NCBI RefSeq assembly: GCF_013410035.1
Contig: NZ_JACCBW010000001.1
Coordinates: 248,001-312,000 of the forward strand
Direction: 5' to 3'
DNA: 64,000 bases
Origin: Nocardioides cavernae
Lineage (GTDB): Bacteria > Actinomycetota > Actinomycetes > Propionibacteriales > Nocardioidaceae
Shown: positions 26,653 through 35,592 of the stretch, in pieces
Numbering within the stretch: position 1 is the first letter of the stretch
Layout: every line of letters starts with the position of its first letter
Translations under genes and position numbers: made by a program
Notes under the pieces: model-generated
Told to the model about the DNA's origin: nothing
Database searches by the model: none
What the model saw: only the letters and a program-made list of their open reading frames with translations

Positions 26653-27438
26653 TCACGGGTCTCGGCGGTCACCACGCAGTCGGCCGAAGCGCGCGAGGCA
26701 GTGCCACAGCCACTTGAGCGCCTGCGGGTCGTGGTCCCCCGTCCGCTGGGCGGTCGACAGCGCAGCCGGGGTGACCTCGTCGCCCAGCCGCCCCGCGAGC
26801 GCCACCGGCACCTCGCCCCGGTAGCCGGGGTCGATGTCACGTGCCGACACCCGGTAGCCGGGGTGGACCTCGACGGGGAACGGCAGCCGCCCGAGCGGCC
26901 GGCGGTGCGCGTCGAGGTCGGAGGGGTCGACGACGACCGCCTCGACGTCGCGGGAGAGCAGGACGCCGCCGTGCATCTGGGCCTCGACGTAGTCGTCGAG
27001 CGGGTCGGTGAGGAGCCCGCCCGCGTCGGCGAGCGCGCACAGCTCGTCCAGCCGGTCCGGACCGCCGAACGCCTCCGGTCGGTGGACGCTGTCGGGCCAG
27101 CAGAAGGTCGCGCGGTCGACGGCGGCGGGACGCAGCCGGAGGTACGCCGAGCCGAACCGCGGCGCTGCGCCGTAGGCGTCGCCGTGCCGGTTCCACGCGC
27201 CGTAGACCGGTCGGTCCCCGGGCGGCGAGTCGTCGTACCTCCCGGCGAACAGCCGGCTCTCCCACGCCCACCGGTCGCCGCCGGGGTGCGCCGCCAGTCC
27301 GCCGTTGGACGTCCCGGTCACCCACTGGCTGACGTAGGCGCCGGACTCGACGAGCGCGTCGATGACGGTCGGTCCGCCGGCGCGACCGGTCGCCCCCCAG
27401 CCCGGGTGGAAGTGCAGCACGAGCGCCGGCTCACCCAC
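26653..27438 (-). CDS. DUF3626 domain-containing protein
   Basis: 261 residues from a GTG at 27438 with GAGG 8 nt upstream, just inside the hydrolase stop (overlap region). Features are LVLHFHPGWG near the start, TGTSNGGLAAHPGGDRWAWE, AAPRFGSAYLRLR, DDYVEAQMHGGVLL and PFPVEVHPGYRVS. The spaced His and Asp residues look like a metal or phosphate site, but the biochemical function of DUF3626 is unknown to me. It is the last gene of the metG chain, transcribed with the hydrolase. Its stop lies 26 bp before the rpiB start. Confidence 0.82.
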   Translation of the reverse strand: MGEPALVLHFHPGWGATGRAGGPTVIDALVESGAYVSQWVTGTSNGGLAAHPGGDRWAWESRLFAGRYDDSPPGDRPVYGAWNRHGDAYGAAPRFGSAYLRLRPAAVDRATFCWPDSVHRPEAFGGPDRLDELCALADAGGLLTDPLDDYVEAQMHGGVLLSRDVEAVVVDPSDLDAHRRPLGRLPFPVEVHPGYRVSARDIDPGYRGEVPVALAGRLGDEVTPAALSTAQRTGDHDPQALKWLWHCLARFGRLRGDRRDP

Positions 27439-27448
27439 CTGCGCTGCC

Positions 27449-28375
27449 TCAGCCCGCGACGAGGTGCTGGTCCAGCCAGCCCGCGACCGTGCGCACGAGC
27501 GGCTCGGAGGCGGTGAACTGCGCGTGACGCCAGAACCCGTGGGTCTGGCCGAGGCACCGGATGCCCACGGTCTCCACGCCGGCCTCGGCGACCCGGCGGG
27601 CCAGCTCCTCCCCCTCGTCGCGCAGCGGGTCGGCCTCGGCCGTCGCCACGAACGTGGGCGGCAGGGTGTCGAGGCGCTGGGAGAGCAGGGGCGCGAGGTC
27701 GGGGTCGTCGAGGTCGGCCTCGCTGCGGGCGTACTGCTCCCAGTACCAGGTCGCCTCCGAGGGGTCGAAGCCGTTGGCGGCCCCGAGCTCCCACGACGCG
27801 AAGCCGTTGCGCGGGTCGAGGAAGGGGTAGACCAGCGCGACGGCGGCGAAGAAGCCCGGGTTGCGGAGCGCGGCGACCAGGGCGAGGTTGCCACCCGCGG
27901 AGTCGCCGTGCGCGGCGTACGGCCCGGGCAGGCCGCGTCCGGCCCCCTCGCGCCGCAGCCAGCCGACCACGGTGTCCATGTCGTCGGGGGCCGCGGGGAA
28001 CCTGTCCTCCGGGGGACGTCGGTACTCGACGCTGAGCACCGGCCGACGCAGCCGGTTGGCGAAGCGGCGGCAGATCCCGTCGTGGACGTCGACGTCGTTG
28101 AGCACGAACCCGCCGCCGTGGGCGTGGACGACGAGACCGGGCCGGACGTCGGCCGGGACGAACAGCCGGCAGCGCACGCCGTCGGCGTCGACGTCCTCGA
28201 CCGACGCCACGTCCTCCCGGGGCTGGCGGAGGTTGAACAGCCGCACCTGCTCGCGGTGGGCGGCGATGTCGAACCCGGGGGCCGTGAGGTCGGGGCCGCG
28301 CTCGGCCTCGACGGCAGCGCGGACCTCGGGATACATCACCGGACGCTGGTCCGGGCCCCGGTCGGGGTCGCTCAC
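27449..28375 (-). CDS. Alpha/beta hydrolase of the HSL family
   Basis: 308 residues from the GTG at 28375. The oxyanion motif HGGGF is at 86-90, the nucleophile is Ser159 in GDSAGG, the acid lies in EADPLRDEGE near 255, and the base is in GQTHGFWR near 283. These are the hallmarks of hormone-sensitive-lipase-like carboxylesterases. The natural ester is unknown. It overlaps the previous gene by 4 bp (GTGA), so translation is coupled to the LURP-one gene. Confidence 0.93.
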   Translation of the reverse strand: MSDPDRGPDQRPVMYPEVRAAVEAERGPDLTAPGFDIAAHREQVRLFNLRQPREDVASVEDVDADGVRCRLFVPADVRPGLVVHAHGGGFVLNDVDVHDGICRRFANRLRRPVLSVEYRRPPEDRFPAAPDDMDTVVGWLRREGAGRGLPGPYAAHGDSAGGNLALVAALRNPGFFAAVALVYPFLDPRNGFASWELGAANGFDPSEATWYWEQYARSEADLDDPDLAPLLSQRLDTLPPTFVATAEADPLRDEGEELARRVAEAGVETVGIRCLGQTHGFWRHAQFTASEPLVRTVAGWLDQHLVAG

Positions 28376-28941
28376 CGCGACATCAGGGCGTCGAGACCCA
28401 CGGCGATCGCGGCCGCGACGCGGAAGTCGACGCGGGGGTCGGGCACCTCCACGCGGTAGCGGTCACCGATGGACATCTTGCGGTCGACCGAGAACAGCGG
28501 CGCACCCGCGCCGTCGACGAAGTCGAAGTGGATCGGGATGAAGTCGAGCTCGGTGAAGCGGCGCAGCAGGCCGGCGACCTGGTTGCGCTCCTGTCCGGTG
28601 CCGGTGTACCCGGGCCCCTCGACGTGGAAGGTGGAGCGGAGCAGCGAGGCGCCGAAGTCCTTCTTGAAGAAGCCGATCTGCTCGCCCGACTCGTCGGTGA
28701 TGTCGTAGCCGGCGTTGAGGTCGAGCTTGCGCCGCGCCTTGAAGCCGAACACCGGACGCGACTTGCCCGCGTCCGCGTAGAACGTCACCTGCTCCTTGAA
28801 CGCCATCCGCTTCTGCTCGGCCAGCGCCATGAGCCGCGTCGGGTTGCCGGACACGTCCGTCTCGGAGATCTCGTAGCGGTTGACCATCATGGTGAGCTTC
28901 TGCTTGACCATGAAGTGCGGCAGGTACATCTCGGCGCTCAC
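28372..28941 (-). CDS. LURP-one-related / scramblase-like protein
   Basis: 189 residues from a GTG at 28941. It starts [20 protein letters not shown] and shows a repeated beta-strand pattern with [20 protein letters not shown] and [18 protein letters not shown], typical of tubby-like LURP-one proteins. No membrane segment is visible, so it is probably cytoplasmic or membrane-peripheral. Bacterial members have no settled function. It overlaps the metG stop by 4 bp and the hydrolase start by 4 bp. Confidence 0.8.
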   Translation of the reverse strand: MSAEMYLPHFMVKQKLTMMVNRYEISETDVSGNPTRLMALAEQKRMAFKEQVTFYADAGKSRPVFGFKARRKLDLNAGYDITDESGEQIGFFKKDFGASLLRSTFHVEGPGYTGTGQERNQVAGLLRRFTELDFIPIHFDFVDGAGAPLFSVDRKMSIGDRYRVEVPDPRVDFRVAAAIAVGLDALMSR

Positions 28942-30743
28942 TCGGCGGCTCCTCGCGACAGCTCCTCCTCGACCACCGACGGGTCGAGCTTGGTGAAGAT
29001 CGGCGTCGGCTTCGCGACCGGGGCCCCGACGAGGACCGGGCGCGACTCCCAGGCGGGCGTCGCGGTGTACTCACCGGTGATGACGGAGTACGACGTGTGG
29101 CCGGCGCCGTTGCCCGGCTCGAGCTCGTCGACCTGCTCCACCCGCGGCATCGGCATGAGCTCGCCCTCGCCGCCCAACGTGCGGTGGACCTCGTTGGCCG
29201 CGTGCGGCAGGAACGGCGCGAGCAGCAGGTTGCAGTCGCTCACGCACTGCGCCGCGACGTGCAGCACGGTACCCAGCCGCTCGCGCTGCGACTCGTCCTT
29301 CATCTTGTAGGGCTCGGTGACCGTGAGGTACTTGTTCACCTCGCCCACCACCCGCATCGCCTCGGCGATGGCCGCGCGCAGCCGGTGCTTCTCGATGAGC
29401 TCACCGACGCCGGCGAAGCCTCCTCGCACCGTCGCCAGCACCTGCTGGTCGACCTCCTCGAACGGCCCCGCGGCGGGGATCTCGCCGAAGCTCTTGGCGA
29501 TCATCGTGGCGGTCCGGTTGACGAGGTTGCCCCACCCCGCGACCAGCTCGGAGTTGTTGCGCGTCACGAAGTCGGCCCACGTGAAGGCGGCGTCCGAGGT
29601 CTCCGGACCAGCCGCGCAGATGTAGTAGCGCAGGGCGTCGGGTCCGTAGCGTGCGAGGAAGTCGCCGACGTAGATCACGTTGCCACGGCTCGTCGAGAAC
29701 TGTGAGTCCCCGAAGGTCAGGAACTCGCTGGAGACCACCTCGGTGGGCAGGTTGAGCGTGCCGAACGGACCGGGCTCGCCGCCCTTGGCGCCGGCGCCGT
29801 TGTAGGCGAGCAGCTCGGCCGGCCAGATCTGGGAGTGGAAGACGATGTTGTCCTTGCCCATGAAGTAGTAGGACTCGGCCTCGGCGTCGTTCCACCACTC
29901 GCGCCACTTGTCCGGCTCACCCAGCCGTCGCGCCCACTCGATGGAGGCCGACAGGTAGCCGATGACGGCGTCGAACCAGACGTAGAGCCGCTTCGTCGGC
30001 TGGTCCTCCCAGCCGGGGACCGGGATCCCCCAGTCGATGTCGCGGGTCATCGCGCGCGGCCGGATCTCCTTGAGGATGTTCTGGCTGAACTTGATGACGT
30101 TGGGCCGCCAGAGGCCGGTGGCCTCGCGCTGGTCGAGCCACTCCCCCAGCGCGTCCGCGAGCGCCGGCAGGTCGAGGAACCAGTGCTGGGTGTCGCGGAA
30201 CTCCGGGGTCTCGCCGTTGATCCGCGAGCGGGGCTCGATCAGGTCGGTCGGGTCGAGCTGGTTGCCGCAGTTGTCGCACTGGTCGCCGCGCGCCTCGGGG
30301 TACTTGCAGATCGGGCAGGTGCCTTCGATGTAGCGGTCCGGGAGCGTGCGTCCGGTGGACGGGCTGATCGCGGTCTGCGTCGTCTCCTCGACCATGTAGC
30401 CGTTGCGGCGGCAGGTCTCGAACATCTCCTGGACCACGGAGTAGTGGTTGCCGGTGGTCGTGCGGGTGAAGAGGTCGTAGGACAGCCCCAGCCCGCACAG
30501 GTCCTCGACGATGACCTGGTTGTACTTGTCGACGAGCTCGCGCGCCGGGAGGCCCTCGTTGTCCGCGAGCACGAGGATCGGGGTGCCGTGCTCGTCGGTG
30601 CCGCTCACCATCAGGACGTCGTGGCCCGCCATCCGCATGAACCGGCTGAAGACGTCGGAGGGCACGCCGAAGCCGGCGACGTGGCCGATGTGGCGGGGGC
30701 CGTTGGTGTACGGCCAGGCGACGGCGGACAGGACACGAGTCAT
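28938..30743 (-). CDS. metG: Methionyl-tRNA synthetase
   Basis: 601 residues with HIGH at 18-21. A zinc-knuckle region [20 protein letters not shown] lies near 144-163 and the KMSKS loop is FSTSRGN. The class I core and anticodon-binding helical domain are complete. No C-terminal EMAP-type domain is present. It charges both initiator and elongator tRNA-Met. The ATG at 30743 follows TAGGCT by 6 nt, indicating a leaderless mRNA. It is the first gene of a four-gene chain with 4-bp overlaps. Confidence 0.97.
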   Translation of the reverse strand: MTRVLSAVAWPYTNGPRHIGHVAGFGVPSDVFSRFMRMAGHDVLMVSGTDEHGTPILVLADNEGLPARELVDKYNQVIVEDLCGLGLSYDLFTRTTTGNHYSVVQEMFETCRRNGYMVEETTQTAISPSTGRTLPDRYIEGTCPICKYPEARGDQCDNCGNQLDPTDLIEPRSRINGETPEFRDTQHWFLDLPALADALGEWLDQREATGLWRPNVIKFSQNILKEIRPRAMTRDIDWGIPVPGWEDQPTKRLYVWFDAVIGYLSASIEWARRLGEPDKWREWWNDAEAESYYFMGKDNIVFHSQIWPAELLAYNGAGAKGGEPGPFGTLNLPTEVVSSEFLTFGDSQFSTSRGNVIYVGDFLARYGPDALRYYICAAGPETSDAAFTWADFVTRNNSELVAGWGNLVNRTATMIAKSFGEIPAAGPFEEVDQQVLATVRGGFAGVGELIEKHRLRAAIAEAMRVVGEVNKYLTVTEPYKMKDESQRERLGTVLHVAAQCVSDCNLLLAPFLPHAANEVHRTLGGEGELMPMPRVEQVDELEPGNGAGHTSYSVITGEYTATPAWESRPVLVGAPVAKPTPIFTKLDPSVVEEELSRGAAE

Positions 30744-30749
30744 GGCGCA

Positions 30750-30755
30750 AGCCTA
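30750..30755 (-). promoter_or_regulatory. -10 box for leaderless metG
   Basis: TAGGCT on the minus strand, then TGCGCC and the ATG, a 6-nt spacer. Confidence 0.6.
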
Positions 30756-30761
30756 GTGACA

Positions 30762-30792
30762 GGACGCCACCCGGTTTCCCCGGGTGGCGTCC
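30762..30792 (-). terminator. Terminator hairpin before metG
   Basis: Perfect 13-bp arms ggacgccacccgg / ccgggtggcgtcc around tttcc. It ends the nitroreductase-like transcript, 37 bp past its stop. Confidence 0.75.
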
Positions 30793-30829
30793 GTGATCAC
30801 GCTGGGTCCGTGCAGGTCCCGCTGGTTCC

Positions 30830-31429
30830 TCAGCTGAAGTCGAGGTCGCCCGTGCGCGTGCGCTTGAGCTCGTAGAAGTGGGGGAACTTCGCGACCGCGA
30901 CCACGCCGTCCCACAGCTCCCCCGCCTCCTCGCCGCGCGGGATGCTGGACAGCACCGGACCGAAGAAGGCCGAGCCGTTGACGTGGATCGTCGGTGTGCC
31001 GACGTCGTCGCCCACCGCGTCCATGCCCTCGTGGTGGCTCGTCGCGACGGCCTCGTCGAGCGACGCGTCGTCCCACGCCTCGATGAGCTCGGCCGGCAGG
31101 TCCACGTCGGCGAGCGACGCGACGACCGTCTCGCGGGAGAGCTCCTCGCCGTTGTTGTGGCGCCGGGTCCCGATGGCGGTGTACCACTCGCCGAGCCGGG
31201 CGTTGTCGTGCTCCTGGGCGATCCTGATCGCGACGCGGACGGGCTTCTCGGTGCCCTCGAGCATCTCGCGGTACTCCGCGGGGATGTCCTTGTCCTTGTT
31301 GAGGTACGCCAGGGACATCACGTGCCACTGCACGTCGATGTCGCGCACCTGCTCGACCTCGCGGATCCAGCGCGAGGTGATCCAGGCGAACGGGCAGAGC
31401 GGGTCGAACCAGAGGTCAGCAGTAGCCAT
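30830..31429 (-). CDS. Rv2466c-type mycothiol-linked DsbA-fold protein with CPFA active site
   Basis: 199 residues from the ATG at 31429. The thioredoxin/DsbA fold is shown by FDPLCPFAWITSRW (Cys12, Ala15), a helical insert, the cis-Pro segment GTPTIHVNG, and FFGPVLSSIPRGEEAG. The M. tuberculosis relative Rv2466c, a mycothiol-dependent nitroreductase, has CPWC at the active site; here the second Cys is Ala, so only a mono-thiol mechanism with mycothiol is possible. Its place beside pepN and near rpiB/nei matches Rv2464c-Rv2467. Function assigned by family. Confidence 0.88.
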   Translation of the reverse strand: MATADLWFDPLCPFAWITSRWIREVEQVRDIDVQWHVMSLAYLNKDKDIPAEYREMLEGTEKPVRVAIRIAQEHDNARLGEWYTAIGTRRHNNGEELSRETVVASLADVDLPAELIEAWDDASLDEAVATSHHEGMDAVGDDVGTPTIHVNGSAFFGPVLSSIPRGEEAGELWDGVVAVAKFPHFYELKRTRTGDLDFS

Positions 31430-31509
31430 GTCGAGCACAATGACACCGGGCCTGCGCCTATTCCCCACCGGTGTGGGCCGCACCACAGGCCCGGTGGCAG
31501 GATGCCCGC

Positions 31510-34062
31510 ATGCCTGGAACCAACCTCACCCGGGACGAGGCCGCCACCCGCGCCGCCCTCCTGGACGTCACGGCGTACACCGTCGACCTGGACCTGACGT
31601 CAGCCACCGATCCCGACGAGACCACCTTCGTCTCCACGACCACGCTCGAGTTCACCTGCCGCGAGCCCGGCAGCGCGACCTTCGCCGACCTCGTCGCGCC
31701 GACCGTGCGCGAGATCACGCTCAACGGCCGCGCCCTCGACCCGGCGACGGCGTACGCCGACAGCCGCATCGCGCTCGACGGCCTCGAGGCCACCAACACG
31801 CTCGTCGTGACGGCCGACTGCGCCTACTCCAACACCGGTGAGGGACTGCACCGCTTCGTCGACCCGGCCGACGACAAGGTCTACCTCTACAGCCAGTTCG
31901 AGGTCCCCGACGCTCGCCGGGTCTTCACGACCTTCGAGCAGCCCGACCTCAAGGCCGTCTTCACCTTCAACGTCACCGCCCCCTCGCACTGGGTCGTCGT
32001 CTCCAACGCGGCCACCCCGGACCCGGAGGCCGCCGCCGACGGCGCCTCGGTGTGGCGCTTCCCGACCACCAAGCGGATGTCGACCTACATCACCGCGATC
32101 GTCGCCGGCGAGTACCACGGCGAGTTCGACACCTACGAGGGCAAGTTCGGCACCATTCCCCTGGGCCACTACTGCCGCCAGTCGCTCAAGGAGCACATGG
32201 ACACCGCCGAGCTGGTCAAGCTCACCAAGCAGAGCTTCGCGTGGTTCGAGGAGCAGTTCGACTACCCCTACCCCTTCGGGAAGTACGACCAGCTCTACGT
32301 CCCGGAGTACAACGCCGGGGCGATGGAGAACGCCGGCTGCGTGACGCTGCGCGACGAGTACCTCCCCCGCAGCCGTCAGGCGCGCTCGTTCTTCGAGTTC
32401 CGCGCCTCGGTGATCACCCACGAGATGGCCCACATGTGGTTCGGGGACCTCGTCACCATGAAGTGGTGGGACGACCTCTGGCTCAACGAGTCGTTCGCCG
32501 AGTGGGCCTGCTACTGGTGCGAGGCCAACGCCACCGAGTTCACCGACGCCTGGACCGGCTTCGCCAACGCGCGCAAGCAGACCGGCTACCGCGCCGACCA
32601 GCTCCCCTCGACGCACCCGATCGCGGCCGACAACGTCGACCTGCACGCGGTCGAGGTCAACTTCGACATGATCACCTACGCCAAGGGCGCCTCGGTGCTC
32701 AAGCAGCTCGTCGCGTGGGTCGGCATCGAGCCGTTCCTGGCGGGCCTCCGGGCGTACTTCAAGGAGTGGGAGTACGGCAACCCGGAGTTCAAGGACCTGC
32801 TCGGCACGCTCGAGAAGGAGTCCGGTCGCGAGCTCCAGGGCTGGGCGCAGGAGTGGCTCCAGACCGCCGGTGTCAACACCCTCGCCCCGGCCTTCGAGCT
32901 CGACGGCGACGGCGCGTACTCGTCCTTCTCCGTCAGCCAGACCGCGCACGCGGACTGGCCCACGCTGCGTCGCCACCGCCTCGGCATCGGCCTCTACGAC
33001 ACGGTCGAGGGGCGCCTCGTGCGTCGCGACTACCTCGAGATCGACGTCGAGGGCGCCAGCACCGACGTCCCGGAGCTGGTCGGCGTGAAGCAGCCCGACC
33101 TGCTGCTGCTCAACGACGAGGACCACGCCTACGCCAAGATCCGCCTCGACGAGCGCTCGCAGGCCACGGCGATCTCGGCGCTCTCCACCTTCGAGGACTC
33201 GCTGCCGCGGGCGCTCGTGTGGGGTGCCGCGTGGGACATGACCCGCGACGGCGAGATGCGCACCCGTGACTGGACCGACCTGGTCCTCGCCAACATCGGC
33301 GCCGAGACCGACGCGTGGGCCGTCACCCGGATCCCCGCATCGACGGCGCTGGCGGTCGCGTTCTACTCCGACCCCGAGCACCGCGCCGAGCTCAAGCAGA
33401 CGTGGGAGTCCGGCCTGCGTGAGCTGCTGCTCGCCGCCGAGCCGGGCAGCGACCACCAGCTCACCTTCGCCCGGTCGTACGCCGCCGCCGCGCACCGCGA
33501 CGCCGCGCTCGACGACCTGATCCACCTGCTCGACGGGTCGTTCACGGTCGAGGGCCTCGCGATCGACCAGGACATGCGGTGGGCCCTGATCACCGCGCTG
33601 GCCCGGGCCGGCCGCTTCGGCGACGCCGAGATCGACGCCGAGCTCGAGGTCGACAGGACCATCTCCGGGCAGGAGCAGGCCGCCGCGGCCCGCGCCTCGC
33701 AGCCGACGCCCGAGGCCAAGGAGGCCGCCTGGGCGGCGATCCTCGACCCGTCGACGCCCAACGAGACCTCGCGCGAGATCGCGTTCTCGATCTTCCGGTT
33801 CGGCCAGGAGGACGTGCTCGAGCCCTACCTCGAGAAGTTCCTCACCGCCTCGGAGACGCTCGTCGACGTGCTCGGCTTCCACAAGGCCTCGACCGTGCTC
33901 GAGTACGGCTTCCCCAAGCCCCTCGGCTCGGCCGCGACCCTGGCCCGGCTCGACGAGTGGCTCGCCGACACCACCGCGCCCAAGCAGGCGCAGCGCTACA
34001 TCGGCGAGGCGCGCGCGGAGATCGCCCGGGCGTTGGCCGCCCAGGCCTGCGACGCCAGCTGA
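31510..34062 (+). CDS. pepN: Aminopeptidase N
   Basis: 850 residues from the ATG at 31510 (MPGTNLTRDEAATRAALL); an earlier frame start at 31471 is not supported. The M1 signatures are GAMENAG near residue 271 and HEMAHMWFGDLVTMKWWDDLWLNES, here cited as residues ~303-327, with zinc ligands HExxH and the downstream Glu. The C-terminal ERAP1-like helical domain is complete. It removes N-terminal residues from peptides in the cytoplasm, finishing the work of ClpP and other proteases. Confidence 0.97.
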   Translation: MPGTNLTRDEAATRAALLDVTAYTVDLDLTSATDPDETTFVSTTTLEFTCREPGSATFADLVAPTVREITLNGRALDPATAYADSRIALDGLEATNTLVVTADCAYSNTGEGLHRFVDPADDKVYLYSQFEVPDARRVFTTFEQPDLKAVFTFNVTAPSHWVVVSNAATPDPEAAADGASVWRFPTTKRMSTYITAIVAGEYHGEFDTYEGKFGTIPLGHYCRQSLKEHMDTAELVKLTKQSFAWFEEQFDYPYPFGKYDQLYVPEYNAGAMENAGCVTLRDEYLPRSRQARSFFEFRASVITHEMAHMWFGDLVTMKWWDDLWLNESFAEWACYWCEANATEFTDAWTGFANARKQTGYRADQLPSTHPIAADNVDLHAVEVNFDMITYAKGASVLKQLVAWVGIEPFLAGLRAYFKEWEYGNPEFKDLLGTLEKESGRELQGWAQEWLQTAGVNTLAPAFELDGDGAYSSFSVSQTAHADWPTLRRHRLGIGLYDTVEGRLVRRDYLEIDVEGASTDVPELVGVKQPDLLLLNDEDHAYAKIRLDERSQATAISALSTFEDSLPRALVWGAAWDMTRDGEMRTRDWTDLVLANIGAETDAWAVTRIPASTALAVAFYSDPEHRAELKQTWESGLRELLLAAEPGSDHQLTFARSYAAAAHRDAALDDLIHLLDGSFTVEGLAIDQDMRWALITALARAGRFGDAEIDAELEVDRTISGQEQAAAARASQPTPEAKEAAWAAILDPSTPNETSREIAFSIFRFGQEDVLEPYLEKFLTASETLVDVLGFHKASTVLEYGFPKPLGSAATLARLDEWLADTTAPKQAQRYIGEARAEIARALAAQACDAS

Positions 34063-34080
34063 CCGGACGCCACACGACGA

Positions 34081-34124
34081 CGCGGAGCCCCGAGGTCACC
34101 CCCGGGTGACCTCGGGGCTCCGCG
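34081..34124 (+). terminator. pepN terminator hairpin
   Basis: Perfect 20-bp arms from cgcggagcc to ggctccgcg around loop cccg, beginning 18 bp after the pepN stop. It is the strongest hairpin in the window. Confidence 0.85.
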
Positions 34125-34146
34125 TGGGTGTGGGGAGGATGGCCGG

Positions 34147-34788
34147 GTGGATGCTCACCGGACCTCCGACCCCGTCCTGCTGACCCTCCATGCGGTCCGG
34201 GTCCTGGGCTTCGCGAGCTCCGGTGCCGTCGCAGCGCGTTCGGGACTGGCCACGGCGGACGTGGAGGAGCGACTCGAGGACCTGCGTGCGCGCGGTTGGA
34301 CCACCCGCAGCGAGTTCGCCGGGACCGGCGGCTGGTCGCTCACCGACGCCGGTCGCGCGGAGGACGAGCGGCTGCTCGCCGACGAGCTCCACGAGCGCGG
34401 GGCACGCGACGTCGTGGCCGACGTGAACGAACGGTTCGGACCGCTGAACGCCCGCTTCCTGGCAGCCGTGACGAAGTGGCAACTGCGCCCCGTCGGGGGC
34501 AACGCCTTCGCGCCCAACGACCACACCGACTTCCGGTGGGACGACCGGGTGACCGCCTCGTTGCAGTCAGCCGGGCGGCAGCTCGGCACGCTGGAGGGTG
34601 AGCTCGCAGCCGTCCTCCCACGCTTCGCGGGCTACGCCGGGAGGTACGACGCCGCGATGGGGCGGGTGCTCGCCGGGCAGCACCGATGGGTGGACGGCGT
34701 CGGCATCGACTCGTGCCACATCGTGTGGATCCAGGTCCACGAGGACCTGCTCGCCACCCTGGGCCTCGAGCGCGGCACCATCGGCTGA
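34147..34788 (+). CDS. Winged-helix regulator-like protein
   Basis: 213 residues from a GTG preceded by GGGGAGGA. The N-terminal 80 residues form a MarR-like winged helix (VLGFASSGAVAARSGLATADVEERLEDLRARGW, residues ~17-49), then a wing segment GTGGWSLTDAGR. The C-terminal 130 residues, starting LADELHERGARDVVADVNERF, are helical and may bind a ligand. It follows the pepN terminator, so it has its own promoter. The target is unknown. Confidence 0.78.
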   Translation: MDAHRTSDPVLLTLHAVRVLGFASSGAVAARSGLATADVEERLEDLRARGWTTRSEFAGTGGWSLTDAGRAEDERLLADELHERGARDVVADVNERFGPLNARFLAAVTKWQLRPVGGNAFAPNDHTDFRWDDRVTASLQSAGRQLGTLEGELAAVLPRFAGYAGRYDAAMGRVLAGQHRWVDGVGIDSCHIVWIQVHEDLLATLGLERGTIG

Positions 34789-34817
34789 CGCCAGCGCCGC
34801 ACCCACGCCGTACGACG

Positions 34818-35201
34818 TCAGGCGTGCAGCGTGTTCTGCGGGCGGGCGTGCTCGGCGAGCATCGCGATGCCGCGCTGCAGGCCGCCGAGGATGCTGCCGC
34901 CGGCGAACTCCGAGGACATCGCCAGCACGGCCAGCTCGACCTCGGCGTCGGTGAGGTGCCGGCGCACCTCACCGCCCGTCACGACCTCGATCACCCGGCG
35001 GCGCGGGTCGACCAGGAGCAGCACGCTGCGGGCCGGCGCCACGAGGCGGTTGTGCAGGCGCGTCGCCCACGCGCGGGTGTCGTCGCCCTCGACGGGGCCG
35101 ACGTAGACGGAGAACTCGAAGCGGGAGGACTGCTCGGCGACGCGGATCGTCTTGTCGAGCGCCAGCCGGTCGGCCTCGCTCAGCGGGTCACCAGCGGCCA
35201 C
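34818..35201 (-). CDS. DUF5130 domain-containing protein
   Basis: 127 residues from a GTG at 35201 (a GTG at 35210 is also possible). The core DPLSEADRLALDKTIRVAEQ, EFSVYVGPVEGDDTRAWATR, LLLVDPRRRVIEVVTGGEV resembles TPM-type phosphatase-fold domains. No membrane helix is present. It overlaps the end of the upstream membrane-protein gene by 14 bp. The Rv2468c neighbour of pepN in M. tuberculosis belongs, as I recall, to the same family. Confidence 0.8.
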   Translation of the reverse strand: MAAGDPLSEADRLALDKTIRVAEQSSRFEFSVYVGPVEGDDTRAWATRLHNRLVAPARSVLLLVDPRRRVIEVVTGGEVRRHLTDAEVELAVLAMSSEFAGGSILGGLQRGIAMLAEHARPQNTLHA

Positions 35202-35562
35202 TGGCGCCACCCGCTCGGGAGTCCTCGCCGTCGGGGGCGGGGAGCTCGGCGATGCCCTGGCGGGGTCCGCCGATCCACTGGCCCTCGCCACCGGAGTGGT
35301 CGGGCAGCAGCTTCTCGCCGCGGACCATGGCCGGGAGGTAGACCGCGACGGCGATCAGCACGAAGAGCAGCAGCGGTGCACCGAGGAAGAGGCCGAGCGC
35401 GTGCAGCGCGTCCAGGCCGGTGTGGGTGGTCTGGCCGCCCCACCCCTCGGGGACGTCGGCGTGCGCCGGCCCGGCCAGCAGCGCCGCCGCGGGCGCACTG
35501 GTCAGGAGCAGGGTGCGAAGACCCCGGCGGGACGAGCGGGGACGGCTGGCGTGCGTGCTCAC
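35188..35562 (-). CDS. Small exported/membrane protein
   Basis: 124 residues from a GTG at 35562. A signal peptide (RGLRTLLLTSAPAAALLAGPAHA, cleavage before DVPEGW) is followed by a short loop with WGGQTTHTG, one membrane helix (LFLGAPLLLFVLIAVAVYLP) and a cytoplasmic tail. TAGCCT lies 7 nt upstream, so its mRNA is likely leaderless. It is translationally coupled to the DUF5130 gene and divergent from mscS. Its function is unknown. Confidence 0.82.
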   Translation of the reverse strand: MSTHASRPRSSRRGLRTLLLTSAPAAALLAGPAHADVPEGWGGQTTHTGLDALHALGLFLGAPLLLFVLIAVAVYLPAMVRGEKLLPDHSGGEGQWIGGPRQGIAELPAPDGEDSRAGGASGRW

Positions 35563-35569
35563 GGGTACA

Positions 35570-35575
35570 AGGCTA
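35570..35575 (-). promoter_or_regulatory. -10 box for the small exported protein
   Basis: TAGCCT on the minus strand, spacer 7 nt to the GTG at 35562. Confidence 0.5.
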
Positions 35576-35592
35576 TCTGCATACTGGCGGGC

